In this document: in pieces, positions 37,338-46,591 of the stretch
Numbering within the stretch: position 1 is the stretch's first letter
Layout of the letters: every line of letters starts with the position of its first letter
Origin: Hyaloscypha bicolor E
Lineage: Eukaryota > Ascomycota > Leotiomycetes > Helotiales > Hyaloscyphaceae
Direction: 5' to 3'
DNA length: 64,000 nucleotides
NCBI RefSeq assembly: GCF_002865645.1
Contig: NW_020194685.1
Span: 3,273,499 to 3,337,498, forward strand
Notes under the pieces: model-generated
What the model saw: the letters and a program-made list of their open reading frames with translations, nothing else
What the model was told of the DNA's origin: nothing
The model's database searches: none
Program-made: the position numbers and the translations under genes

Positions 37338-37352
37338 CTCTTATATATTACA
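37338..37352 (-). promoter_or_regulatory. TATA-like box of the CorA-like gene
   Basis: On the minus strand TAATATATAAGAGAAG lies about 140 bp upstream of the ATG at 37,205 and is followed by a purine-rich leader. This is the only TATA-like word in an otherwise GC-rich 5' flank. Assigned by position only. Confidence 0.4.
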
Positions 37353-37791
37353 GTCGCACAGCGGCCGGCTAAGCTCGGCGGCCTCGAATACCTCGCCGGG
37401 GGTTTGAGGGGTGGCCGGGCCGTAGTCCCTACGACTTTGGAGGCGCGAGCTGGTGCTTAGGCTTAACGGGTGGTCCGAGGAACCTCTTTCCCGGAATACG
37501 AGATCAGGGGACATGGAAAAATCGAGGCTGTGCAGCGATGATAATACGTATAATATCAGTTGATCTAAAGACGTATACAGTCGGTCCGATCCAAAAGCGA
37601 CAAAACGGTCGCTCTTTTACGCCCATAATAACTTTTTAACCACAACCCCAATTAATTAATACTAAGTGATGCGATTATAGAGTAGAACCAGGCGAAAAGT
37701 ACCTATTAATCAGATTTTTAATATAATTTGTGGTTCATTAATAATCGAGGTTCAAAGTGCACGGACCCTTTTTACTTTTTTGATTTTTCCT

Positions 37792-37832
37792 CATACAAAA
37801 CGCCAATATATTTGCTCGCTAAGGTCACGTGA
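37792..37832. repeat. Subterminal direct repeat of the 37.6-kb transposon, left copy
   Basis: CATACAAAACGCCAATATAT followed by TTGCTCGC and a CACGTG palindrome occurs here and again at 39,264-39,301 in the same orientation, unlike the inverted outer ends. Confidence 0.8.
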
Positions 37833-37979
37833 TCCCTGACTTCAGGGGGAGATCGCGGCATCTCACCAGCCTTATTATTAATATAATAATAATAATTAAG
37901 CCCTATAAGCTTAAGTAAACCTTCCTAAATACTAAATATAGCTTTTTCTGGTATTATATATATTATATATATGGTAGGG

Positions 37980-39144
37980 CCCTAATTATATGGGTTTCAA
38001 GCTAACTTTTGGCCGAACTAAATCCATAAACCTTACTTATTACTTAGCTACCTTCTTTCCCTTACTTTTGCATATTATCCCATTCGTCCATTACCTTTTT
38101 AGATATCGTTCCAAGCTCTTGATTAATCAACTAAGTACGGCAAGCTAAAGGGGTATCCTCGTTGTCCAGATAGGAGGCACTAGCTCTTTTACCACCCCTA
38201 GTTTCCTGTAGAATGCCATGCTACTGTCGATAGTAATTAAATAGCCCCTTAATTTGCCGAGCTAGTGTCTTTCCATTATTAAAGCAATAATTACTGGAAG
38301 CTACTAAGAGTGATGCATTAACCCTTCTAAGTCGATATTGCCCTAGCTTTAGAAGCTGTTAGCTATATTGCCGGAGTAAGTATAAGTCAGCGATTATACG
38401 TGAAGTATATAGCTCTTTGGTTTGAGCTAGCTTAATATCCATATCGTCAAGGACTTCTTGGTAAGTCATTCGTACGTCTAGAGCTTCGTTATCTCCGCAA
38501 GCGTTTCCAATAAGGGCATCCAAAAGTAGCTCGTTGGTTTTATCGTCTTTATCTTCAAGCCTTTGCTCTTCCCTTAATTGCATATCCCTAGGGATATTAA
38601 TTGGCCTCCTGACAATACCGAATTATAGCTTCTTTTATTTAAGAGGTGGTACAATTATAGGGGTCTTAAGCCTACTAGATTACTCTGTAACTTGAGTATC
38701 TTTTGCCCTCTGATCATATATATGTCTTTATTGAGTTCTCAATGGCTTTGCTAATTCCTTTATCATTTTGGAGATATAGGAGCCTCTGGAAGCTAGAAAT
38801 AATATTAGTATACTTATATTATAATATAAAATAAGAAACTTACTAGTCTGTTCTGTAAGTCTTTGCTCTCGCTGTGCGAATATAGGCTTCTCCAAAATAA
38901 TCGTCTTATTACCACTAATAATAAGCTTTTGCTGAGCCCAAAAGAGAGTCGAATCTTCAAGCTCTACTTCGTTGCTTTGTTCAATATCTGATTCATCAGA
39001 ATCATCCTCTATATTAGAGGGTTTCCCATACCGTTCGTTAATAGATGCTTGGATTGCAGCTTCTTTAGCTATGGTGAGAACTGTAATTGAATCAAGAGTC
39101 GAATCAGCTCGCTTGCGTTTCTGAAGCCTCACAGAGGTAGCCAT
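37980..39144 (-). pseudogene. N-terminal part of a fungal DDE transposase, RIPed
   Basis: It starts at ATG 39,142-39,144 (MATSVRLQKRKR, a basic nuclear-localisation-like start) and has one 51-bp intron (38,793-38,843; GTAAGT...CTAG). It then stays in a single frame, broken by about ten TAA/TAG codons at Gln or Trp positions. Acidic segments (DDSDESDIEQ; EDKDDKTNELLLDALIG) precede a helix-turn-helix-like region (LARQIKGLFNYYRQ, then HGILQETRGGKRASASYL near 38,195). From memory, that HTH region resembles the N-terminal region of a large group of fungal transposases. The frame fades at about 37,980, where the catalytic domain should begin. The product would be at most a truncated DNA-binding protein. 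Confidence 0.6.
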
Positions 39145-39263
39145 TGGAAGTATGCAAAAGCGGCACTTGATTGGGTTTGTGGTTGTTGAGGTATTAATAT
39201 AATTATGGAAGAGCGGTCAACTTAGGGGGGCAGTCACGTGACAACCAAAGTAAAAAAACGACC

Positions 39264-39301
39264 ATACAAAACGCCAATATATTTGCTCGCTTAATCACGT
39301 G
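39264..39301. repeat. Subterminal direct repeat of the 37.6-kb transposon, right copy
   Basis: It is the second copy of the CATACAAAACGCC / TTGCTCGC segment, again ending in CACGTG (39,296-39,301). Confidence 0.8.
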
Positions 39302-39457
39302 CATTATAACTTCCTTAATAATAAAGATATTATAATTTTGAGAACATGGAATTAATTCCTATAGTATATAGTATAGTTTTAATTAATACGATTTATATCA
39401 ATTAGTATTGTGGTGGTTTTTTTTTTTTTTTGTCGCTTTTGGATCGGACCGACTGTA

Positions 39458-39945
39458 GTATATGTGGTGTTAGTGCAGAGGTAGAAGTCGAGGTAGTATT
39501 ACCGGATCGAGCGATAGCGGATCGTAATTCACTGCCCACCCGATTAAAGTTTCGTCTTTAATACTATTTTATATTCGGGTTATTTTTTTAATTAATCACG
39601 TGATGGACAACTAGCTATAAGAAATATCGATTAATAATTATATATATTATTAATATATTCTTTTATTAATTTATTATAATATTTATTAATAATTAATTAC
39701 GGGTTAAATATTTATACTTTTAAATTTATAATACATCAATTGTTTCTGGTAAAGACGTTCCACCTCATATCTCCTTCCGATATCAATGTCTTTTTCGTGC
39801 AAGCTCAAATGAAACCACATTGCCAACACCCAACATGACAGTCTCCAACTACGGACCATCAATCCGTAATGTCCATCGACAAACCATCACTTCCCATAAA
39901 CACCTCTGAAAACCTCATGCCCTTCCTACAACTTCACAGCCAGCC
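39458..39945. other. Intergenic region, no gene
   Basis: 39,458-39,560 is base-balanced, and 39,560-39,730 is AT-rich with a CACGTG at 39,597. From about 39,740 it is the 3' flank of the Myb/AT-hook frame. No supportable reading frame. Confidence 0.6.
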
Positions 39946-40440
39946 TCACGTTTGCTTCCGGGGCCGGCCTCGCCGTCTCTTCTGCTGCTGGCCACCCGAT
40001 ACGTCGGCTTTACCAATACCCGCTCGGATCGCACAGTACTGCGCCTGGATCGCCCCTGGGGTCCGGTGGGGGAGGACGTCATGGATCTCTTCCCAGGTGC
40101 AGCCGTCCTCGTCCCTCATCTTGAGCACCGTCGCATCCTCTTTAGGCGTCCACGGAACACGCTTTATCCGAGGACGAACCGCGGCGGGATACATCTTGGA
40201 AGGTGCGCTGGTGTCGTGAGGGGTTGCAGCCTCTGCAGACGTCTCCTTGTCAGAACGCATGCCCGACGCTTCGGAATAGAGGTGCTCTGGGACATGCGGC
40301 AGCTGGAACTCGAGATTGTATATCGTTTTGTTCCCAATCTTGGTGCGTTTTAGGAAGCCTCGAAAGGGCCATTCCCGGTACTCCGCGAATAGTGCCGACT
40401 CTATCGTAACGGAGGGACTCCGAGAGGGTGGCTTTTGAAA
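39946..40440 (-). CDS. Myb/SANT-like AT-hook protein, 5' end lost or unclear
   Basis: The minus-strand frame is open from the edge of a minisatellite (40,440) to the stop at 39,946-39,948, 164 codons, with the first ATG only at 40,260. Before that ATG the frame encodes a plausible conserved segment (EYREWPFRGFLKRTKIGN, then TIYNLEFQLP), so translation probably began further upstream originally. A Myb/SANT-type domain follows (PWTPKEDATVLKMRDEDG, then CTWEEIHDVLPHRTPGAIQ). The protein ends with an AT-hook (RRGRPRK). This points to a DNA-binding role in the nucleus. The 17-bp repeats directly abut the frame and break it, so this is either a 5'-truncated pseudogene or a 104-residue protein started at 40,260. 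It shows no RIP-type stops. Confidence 0.6.
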   Translation of the reverse strand, partial: FQKPPSRSPSVTIESALFAEYREWPFRGFLKRTKIGNKTIYNLEFQLPHVPEHLYSEASGMRSDKETSAEAATPHDTSAPSKMYPAAVRPRIKRVPWTPKEDATVLKMRDEDGCTWEEIHDVLPHRTPGAIQAQYCAIRAGIGKADVSGGQQQKRRRGRPRKQT

Positions 40441-40572
40441 TCAAGAGCCTTTTAAAATCAAGAGCCTTTTAAAATCAAGAGCCTTTTAAAATCAAGAGCC
40501 TTTTAAAATCAAGAGCCTTTTAAAATCAAATAGCTATTGAAATCAAGAGCCTTTTAAAATTAAGTGGCTTTT
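40437..40572. repeat. 17-bp minisatellite, eight units
   Basis: The unit AAAATCAAGAGCCTTTT is repeated eight times without spacers (boundaries at 40,437, 40,454, 40,471 and so on). The first five are nearly identical, the sixth and eighth are diverged, and a partial unit (GTGGCTTTT) precedes. It sits exactly where the upstream part of the Myb/AT-hook frame should be. Confidence 0.92.
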
Positions 40573-41040
40573 GAAACGGGAGGAACCCCGCACTAACGAC
40601 TCACTGAGCTCTCAAGCAATGCAACCAAGGCTGCACTCCTCCAGCAACGACGTTCTCACACGACTCCGCTGCCGAAGAGGGTGGGTACCAGATCAGCACC
40701 GCAGGCATAAACATCACAAGACGTAGACTCTGCAACAGAAGACACCATATGCAGCTCTTCTGAATGCTATTGATTTCGCATTTGCGCGCGTTCTGTGGGC
40801 AAGATCCTGCAAGGCTGAACCGGTATTGCTGCCCCGAAGGGGACGCCCACTAGTAGCTGTCGTGCTAGAAAGACGTAGTAGTGTGTAAACTAGGAAATGA
40901 TTGATGGCGAGCTCGGTGAACCAGGGCCTCGCTTAAGTGGGAGACGTCTCCCAAAGCTGACTAATCTGCCCGTTGAAGGAAGGCGCCAGAATGCCTTGTC
41001 TCGACAATTCCCACCCTTTCTTATCCAATAATACGTAATA
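40573..41040. other. Base-balanced intergenic region, no gene
   Basis: No reading frame with recognisable features. Composition is normal for the island and shows no RIP signature. It ends at the sharp return to AT-rich sequence near 41,030. Confidence 0.6.
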
Positions 41041-42331
41041 AATGCAGAGCCACTACCTATAGATAATACTTTAATATTCTATAACAATACATTATACGGA
41101 ATATATAATAATATAGTCCATAAACTCTTTCCCGACTTGCTAGATATAGATACCGAATCTTTGGATGCCTTAGTACCTGTAATAAGGCCATTAAGCCCGA
41201 AAGAGAAGTATAACTGCCTTAGCAGAACGGCTTATAGGAATCTGCTAAGTAAAGCTATAGAGGCTTTATAATACCAAGTTACTAATATAACTAATAAGCT
41301 ATATACTAAACAGGGTCCAGATTTATTAAAAGCTTTCCTTTCTACTATTACTAGCCTATTTATATTACTATTAGAGGATTTCGCCTGCCTCTATACTAGT
41401 ATTTATTATACTTTAATCTCCTTCTATTTCAATATCCCTCCTACTAGTAATATAGGGCCTGGATCTCTCTTAGTAGACTTAACTAAAGAAGAAAGAACTC
41501 TATAACTAGTTAAGAGAATATAGATATAAGAGAAGTTTAAGAAATTTATTACAAATACTAGAGCCGCTCTTATCTAGCTCATTAATAATTATTAGGAACG
41601 ACTTACTACTAGCCTAAAGGTATAAGAACTTTAAGGTAATCCTTTTAGTAATAATAAGTAACTATAGCGAGTATACTATTACTATTATTACGCTCTGCCG
41701 CTTTACTAGTAAATTTAGCGTCACGTGACCGCGATGACGCATACGGCTGGCTAGTATTTAGAATACCAAAGCTCCTGTACTTATAAGCTTCCCTCCTTAG
41801 TTTAGAATCCTCGGATTAAGAGCCACTCTACCTGCTTTCTAAGCCCAGAGCCCGGTTTCGTAATAACTATAAGCTCTAGAGACTAAAAGTAGAAACAGAA
41901 CTATACTAGTTATAATAGATACTATTACTAATTAAAAATCTCTATAATTTCCAGAAATATCTAGAAAAGAATAACTACTATTCTTTAGATATCTCTAATT
42001 ATTAACTCTATTATACTTACTTAATATATATCTATATTACTAGCTTTAGCTTATCTATCTTAAATATATATAATATTAAGATAGCTTTTAAGAAAGATCT
42101 TTAATATATTATTTACTAAATAATCTTTATTAATACTCTAGGTCTCGGTATTATTCTTATTAGTAGTAAATTACTTTTCTTATTAACTTTATTTAAATAT
42201 AAGATATCAGGAAATAATAATAATAATCTCAACTAGCTTACTATTTAGATTAAGTAATATCTTATAACTAATTTCCGGGCTCTCTATAATATCTTTAATA
42301 TAGTAATAGCTAATCTCTTATAGTATTACTG
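41041..42331 (+). pseudogene. RIPed pseudogene of unknown family, split by a solo LTR
   Basis: One plus-strand frame can be read from about 41,060 (NTLIFYNNTLYGIY) through PLSPKEKYNCLSRTAYRNLL near 41,195 and FNIPPTSNIGPGSLLVDLTK near 41,430. It is interrupted at 41,686-41,865 by an LTR and continues after it (LKVETELY near 41,885; KYLEKNNYYSLDISN near 41,955) to about 42,325. Together this is about 370 codons. All stops are TAA or TAG and could derive from CAA, CAG or TGG. I do not recognise the protein. It is rich in Leu, Asn and Tyr, with no obvious membrane or catalytic motif. Its RIP load suggests it belonged to a repeated family. Confidence 0.55.
41686..41865 (+). repeat. Solo LTR of family C
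   Basis: This is a 180-bp copy of the element C1 LTR (TATTACGCTCTGCC...CGTAATA) flanked by a perfect 5-bp duplication ACTAT (41,681-41,685 and 41,866-41,870). The internal region is lost, presumably by LTR-LTR recombination. It is less RIPed than the pseudogene it interrupts. Confidence 0.92.
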
Positions 42332-42333
42332 TA

Positions 42334-42707
42334 GTAGGGTTTTTTCTCTCTTGTCCGGCCGCACATTTCGTCCTAACCCAATTTTAGTGAATTATTTCTA
42401 GAGAATTATTATACTATAATACTAGAATTATATAATGTTCTGTAAAAGACCCCTTTTTATATATCTTAAGAAGTCACGTTACTTAAGTATTATTACGATA
42501 AGGTGATATTGCAGTAGTGGTAAAGAGCTTAAATTGAGCTAAAGGCTGCCTGCCAGGCTAAAAGCACTGGCTATATACTAAGTCACATATAGTGGTACTA
42601 TATAACTGGTGCCATATAACAAGTATATAGCCTCGATTATATAACCAGCTAGCTAATTAGAAAAAATACTAAAAATACTAAAAATCTAATAGCCTAATAA
42701 ACCCTAC
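42334..42707. mobile_element. Candidate MITE, 374 bp, TA-flanked
   Basis: The ends GTAGGGTTT...AAACCCTAC are flanked by TA on both sides (42,332-42,333 and 42,708-42,709). The TIR is short, 9-11 bp. Inside, an imperfect palindrome pairs GGCTATATACT (42,571) with AGTATATAGCC (42,625). There is no coding capacity. Size and TA flanks suit a Tc1/mariner-type miniature element; the short TIR keeps confidence moderate. Confidence 0.45.
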
Positions 42708-42709
42708 TA

Positions 42710-43289
42710 TAATACTTACTTAAATAGAATACTTACTTATATTAACTATAAGTAACTGTGCCGTAGAAGGGCCACCGACTATTAGTTAATTCCCCGCGGT
42801 ATCTCGACGCGCAAAACTAGCTTTGTTGAGAGGCTGATTTTGTACGTGACGGCGCTAAGCGATAATGTGATTCGAAAGAGTAAAAAGGAGGTAAGGTTTA
42901 TTATCAGGTGCGTTCGGGCTTTATGACTTAGCTCCGAACGCAGCTTACGTGATTTCACGTGCGGTTTTACGTACAAATTCGGGTCCCAGACGACAACACA
43001 GACTGTAACAATAACAACTAATTAAACTGCCTTCAATTTGCCCGTTTCAACAAGCTTCACGAGAACAGGTTCAAAATATCTGCCAGCCATAGCTTGTCTA
43101 TCCATGAAGCCATGTACATAACTACCAAAATGTTAACCATACTGCGATAGGGAATGCAAGAAGGCAGGGACCGTTGAAGGCCCTTAACAAATCCAAGATC
43201 CAGGGCGTGTAGGCCAGCCCAGCTGGACCAGAAGCCAATTTATCTTCTGCAGGTGAGAATGCCAGCTTGACTACCTCTTTCCATCGTTT
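42710..43289. other. Intergenic region, 3' flank of the secreted-protein gene
   Basis: No supportable reading frame. From about 42,770 the composition is balanced. It contains CACGTG at 42,956-42,961 next to a TTACGTGATTTCACGTGCGG palindromic cluster. The rest is the downstream region of the minus-strand gene ending at 43,290. Confidence 0.55.
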
Positions 43290-44921
43290 TCAAACACCAA
43301 GATTGACCCAGCCATTTGTGTACAGCTCAGTCGCATTACCGCGGATGCCCAACAATTCTCGGCGCCCTAGAGGGGCACCGCAAGCCTGCAGGCAGACGTT
43401 CCTCCCACAGCATGTGCCCGTGGCGCAGACCCAGCCCTGTTGGCAGTCCTTGGTCGAAGTACAGTCGGGTAGAGGAGTGCAGGACTCGCTGGGCCCGCAG
43501 AAGCCCGTGCCGTCTGCAGTCTCGAAGCAGAAGCAGCTCCCGCCGCAGCTGTTGAGGCTGTTGCAGGTCGATCCTGCGCAGACCGGAGCAGAGCATTGGG
43601 CATTGATGCACACTCCGGAAGGACACTTTGCAAAGAAAGAAGGGTGTGTTAGTATTGCGCTTGAAGGGGGCTTGATAAAGACTTTGGGAGAGAAGAAGGG
43701 AGAGAGGCGCTTACCACATTGCCACATCTCTCACAGTTGTTGGGATCGCTGAGTGCGTCCTGGCACGGCCCACCTGCAACGCAGCTGATCTTTCCAGGAG
43801 GGCACTTATTAGACGGACAGGCCTGGCATAACTCGAACAAGAGAATGGCTACCCCGACGTTGCACGCGTATTCTCCGTACTTCTTGCCGAGGATGAGGCC
43901 CGCTATCGTCGCTGGAATGCCCACTTCAGGTCCCAGCGCGTTTCCAAGAAAGCCGATGCCACCCCCAACGGCTTCGCCGATCGCGGCCCCGATTAGGTGG
44001 CAGCTGACGCTGGTTGCGAGGGCGGCGATGCCCACTCCGCGCCAGTCGTTGCAGAAGAACTGCGCGGCATTGCAAACTAAGCTCGAGGCATCCCGCGCCA
44101 ACAGCTCGCCGAGATCTCTCCTTGCACTACTGCCCGGCGCGGAGGGGAGCGGCCACTTGCCCACGACCTCGAGTGCGCATTTGGCCAAGAAGGCAACAAA
44201 AGTGCCGTTGTCGTACATGATCAGCGTGTCGCCGCTCGAGTCTGAGATGACGGCAGCGTGTAGGTCGGACAAGTCCACGGACAATTCGTCACTGCCCTTG
44301 GAGAGGATGAATTGCGAGCCCGGGAATTGGCGGTAGGACAGACCCCCATTTGCATCCGAAAAGCTGCTGTTGCTCTCTCCGATCGGGCTTCCCGTGGGCG
44401 CCACGGCCGGATGGCACGAGTTGGGAGACACAATGGCGTATGGATTGGCGGTGTTGATGGGTGTGTGGGAGGCGCTGATCGTCGTCGTCGAATGCGTGAC
44501 GCTGATGCACGAGCAGCCGCTGGAGTATCGTGCGCTGCCCTGGCAGCCGGACGCGTAGGCAGGGATGGCGGTAGGGGTGATAGTGATAACTGTCGGCTTG
44601 TCTGTAACGGTGGTGGTACTAATGATGTCAAAGTCAGCAAAGGCATTGAGGGGAGCACCGATCTGAAAGATGGGAACTGCCGGCGGGGTTATTTACGACA
44701 CTGTTGCCAGGAAGTACGAGGAGCAATCAGCGGTACCAAGCCGAGTAGGGAAGGCTGAAGCTCGGATGGCTAGAGGCAAACTTGTTAGTCTTTCATTGAA
44801 AGTTAGAGCAAGATAGATGCGTACCGCGGAGGCAATTGTCGGCATTGCAGGAGGCTAACGCCGTAGTGGCAGTATAGAGCATCCAGGCGCTATGCAGCAC
44901 CAGAGAACGAGTGAAACGCAT
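43290..44921 (-). CDS. Secreted cysteine-rich protein
   Basis: My model is complement(join(43290..43625, 43715..44618, 44697..44769, 44825..44921)), 469 residues. It begins with a signal peptide of about 23 residues (basic start MRFTR, hydrophobic core, then a TALA-SC cleavage site). An N-D-N-C-L-R segment follows, then a DCSSYF segment and a Thr-rich stretch (STTTVTDKPTVITITPTA), a pattern common in secreted proteins of ascomycetes. The middle contains a hydrophobic Gly-rich region (IGAAIGEAVGGGIGFLGNAL). The last 111 residues hold 17 Cys in a CX4C/CX5C-rich array, ending with an N-glycosylation site (NAT). Introns are 55, 78 and 89 bp. The second has GTAAAT, GCTGAC and ATTAG; its length is a multiple of three and it contains an in-frame TAA, so it must be spliced for full-length translation. 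The signal peptide suggests extracellular or cell-wall location. Exact function unknown; an effector or adhesin role is only possible. Confidence 0.78.
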
Positions 44922-45430
44922 GCTGGGCAGCGTTCAACTACTCATGTACTACGGTTAGGAGGGCTCCACGACTGTGGGAGGTAGGGAGCAAAGTTGAATG
45001 TTTTAGGTGTGAAAAATGATCACGGAGCAAAAGATAAGTTGGAATGCGATGCACATATAAGTTTACAGGAGCGGCGGTAGTCCTTATAAGATTGTGCGAG
45101 AGTCGGAGTTAAGCACCACGAGGTGGTCTCTACGGGAAGTCTACCCAAAGCTGGCAAAGGGACGGCCCGGGAGCAATGCAGAGCCTCAAGGTTGTTAAGA
45201 AGGTCCCATGAGGAAAGATCTTGACACCAGATCCGGCCTAACTTAGTGCTCTGTGGCTTTAGTGGCTTTATGATGCCAAGCCTTGTGGAGGGAGCACGGT
45301 ACCGTTGTGCTCATCTCTATTCGTTTGGCTGCGGAGTGGAGCCCTCCCGTAGCTCTGCACCTCAGCTCACCAATATTTCCCCGCTGTATTACCTGCATAT
45401 TGACCGGCCTCACCCGCTCAGCCTCGATGT
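44922..45430. other. 5' flank of the secreted-protein gene, no other gene
   Basis: Composition is balanced. A CTTATATG word on the minus strand at about 45,055-45,062, some 135 bp upstream of the ATG, could be a TATA element. No coding feature was recognised. Short open frames on both strands overlap one another and show no conserved features. Confidence 0.5.
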
Positions 45431-45432
45431 TA

Positions 45433-45530
45433 CTCGTGCCGCGCAGAAGTCTGTAAATAGATTCCTTGTAGTTGGCCTCCTTGCGCTCCGTGCCCCACTC
45501 GTCCATGTACACACTTCTGGGTAAGGGGCT
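45433..45530. mobile_element. Small inverted-repeat element (MITE family M), copy 1
   Basis: It begins after TA with CTCGTGCCGCGCAGAAGTCT and GTAAATAG, the left terminus shared with copies 2 and 3. The interior (TAGTTGGCCTCCTTGCGCTCC, then GTGCCCCACTCGT) is the reverse complement of the interior of copy 3. The right terminus is diverged (ACACACTTCTGGG), so the end is approximate. Confidence 0.6.
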
Positions 45531-45817
45531 GGGTTCTCGCAAGGCTGCGGACGGCAAACCCCGCTCATTCTGGCCAATCCCCTACGTTCACCCGCAAGGC
45601 AAAGGGTTCGATAGTTGCAGAAATCACGGCCCAGAGCCCAATAGATCGTGGCAGCTGAGTGAACGGCACAGAACCCTAAGGGCGGATAGGTACAGTACAG
45701 CAAAAGGAATCATCGCGGTGACCTACTACCGACTCTTGTTTGGTTACACTCCAGTGTGATATCAAAGAAGACGGCGCGTCTTCCCACCCACCCCCCCAAG
45801 CATTGCAAAGGACAGTA

Positions 45818-45975
45818 CTCGTGCTGCCCAGAAGTCTGTAAATAGTCCCGCTCTCGCACCCCCGGCTGACCAATCATTGACCAAAACTGTGTAGATCGTC
45901 TGAGATCCGGTTTAAGTGATTGGCCAGCTAGGGGTGCGGGAGCGGGACTATTTACAGACTTCTGGGAGGCACGAG
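45818..45975. mobile_element. Small inverted-repeat element (MITE family M), copy 2
   Basis: This 158-bp element has about 45-bp inverted arms (CTCGTGC...GAAGTCTGTAAATAG, then TCCCGCTC(T/C)CGCACCCC) and TA on both sides (45,816-45,817 and 45,976-45,977). The outer 28 bp match copies 1 and 3, but the interior is unrelated. It has no coding capacity. Confidence 0.8.
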
Positions 45976-46486
45976 TACGTAATGTTTTGGTGCCTGTGTC
46001 CGAGAAGATTTCTATAACAGAGTCGCGGTGCTGTCAAAGGCTTGTCCCTTCAGGCACTAGCAGCTCCAGTTCGTCACCGACCTAGCCGTTGTGCAATACA
46101 GAGAAGTTTTACTTGGACTCCCAGAGAAGCCAGCCCCAGCTTCGTGATGGCATATTGGATTCACTCCGCCAAGGTCAGGCATGGTTCTAGAATCCGCTTG
46201 ATCCCGAAGGCGGGTGGGCTTTCCCACAGAGTGAGCCAGCCTCGACCTCCCGAGGGAATTCAATATTTGTTGCATGCTCAACGCCACGGCGCAACGCTCG
46301 GCCCTATCCTCACTCTCGTCGCTGCTACTGTATGTTCAAGCAAAAGCAATATCGTGGGTTTGTTCCACATGGCGTACTGCAGGTTCAAGTTGAGCAGCGG
46401 AGTGTTCCGTTTTGCCAATCATGTGCCCGGCACCTACCACGGCTTTCTCCCCCAGAACCGTCTTCGAACTTGATAAGGACGACCTA

Positions 46487-46589
46487 CTCGTGTCGCCCAG
46501 AAGTCTGTAAATAGACGAGTGGGGCACGGAGCGCAAGGAGGCCAACTACTGTATAAGGAATCTATTTACAGACTTCTGGGCGGGACGAG
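46487..46589. mobile_element. Small inverted-repeat element (MITE family M), copy 3
   Basis: This 103-bp element has 28-bp inverted arms (CTCGT...CGCCCAGAAGTCTG...AAATAG; two mismatches) and TA on both sides (46,485-46,486 and 46,590-46,591). The 47-bp interior is shared, inverted, with copy 1. Confidence 0.8.
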
Positions 46590-46591
46590 TA

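Larger units (their letters stand above)
37578..39455 (-). mobile_element. Deletion derivative of a TA-inserting DNA transposon
   Basis: Perfect 28-bp terminal inverted repeats start CAGTCGGTCCGATCC (37,578-37,605 and 39,428-39,455), and TA lies on both outer sides (37,576-37,577 and 39,456-39,457). The 1.88-kb element carries one minus-strand gene that lacks any catalytic DDE region, so it is non-autonomous. A 40-bp segment is present near both ends in direct orientation (37,792 and 39,264). The TIRs have no mismatch, in contrast to the other DNA transposons here, so this copy is probably younger. Confidence 0.85.

Noticed and set aside
44693..44695. In-frame TAA in the secreted-protein gene, at first read as a RIP nonsense mutation
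   Set aside because: A 78-bp intron with GTAAAT donor, GCTGAC branch point and ATTAG acceptor removes it and keeps the frame, and the joined protein has the expected Thr-rich continuation.
43316..44758. Long plus-strand and alternative minus-strand open frames over the secreted-protein gene
   Set aside because: They overlap the spliced minus-strand gene and are Arg/Pro/Ser-rich as expected from a GC-rich complement; no domain was seen.
45060..45180. A segment with GGAGTTAAGC that recalls 5S rRNA
   Set aside because: The rest of the 5S fold, internal promoter spacing and length are absent.
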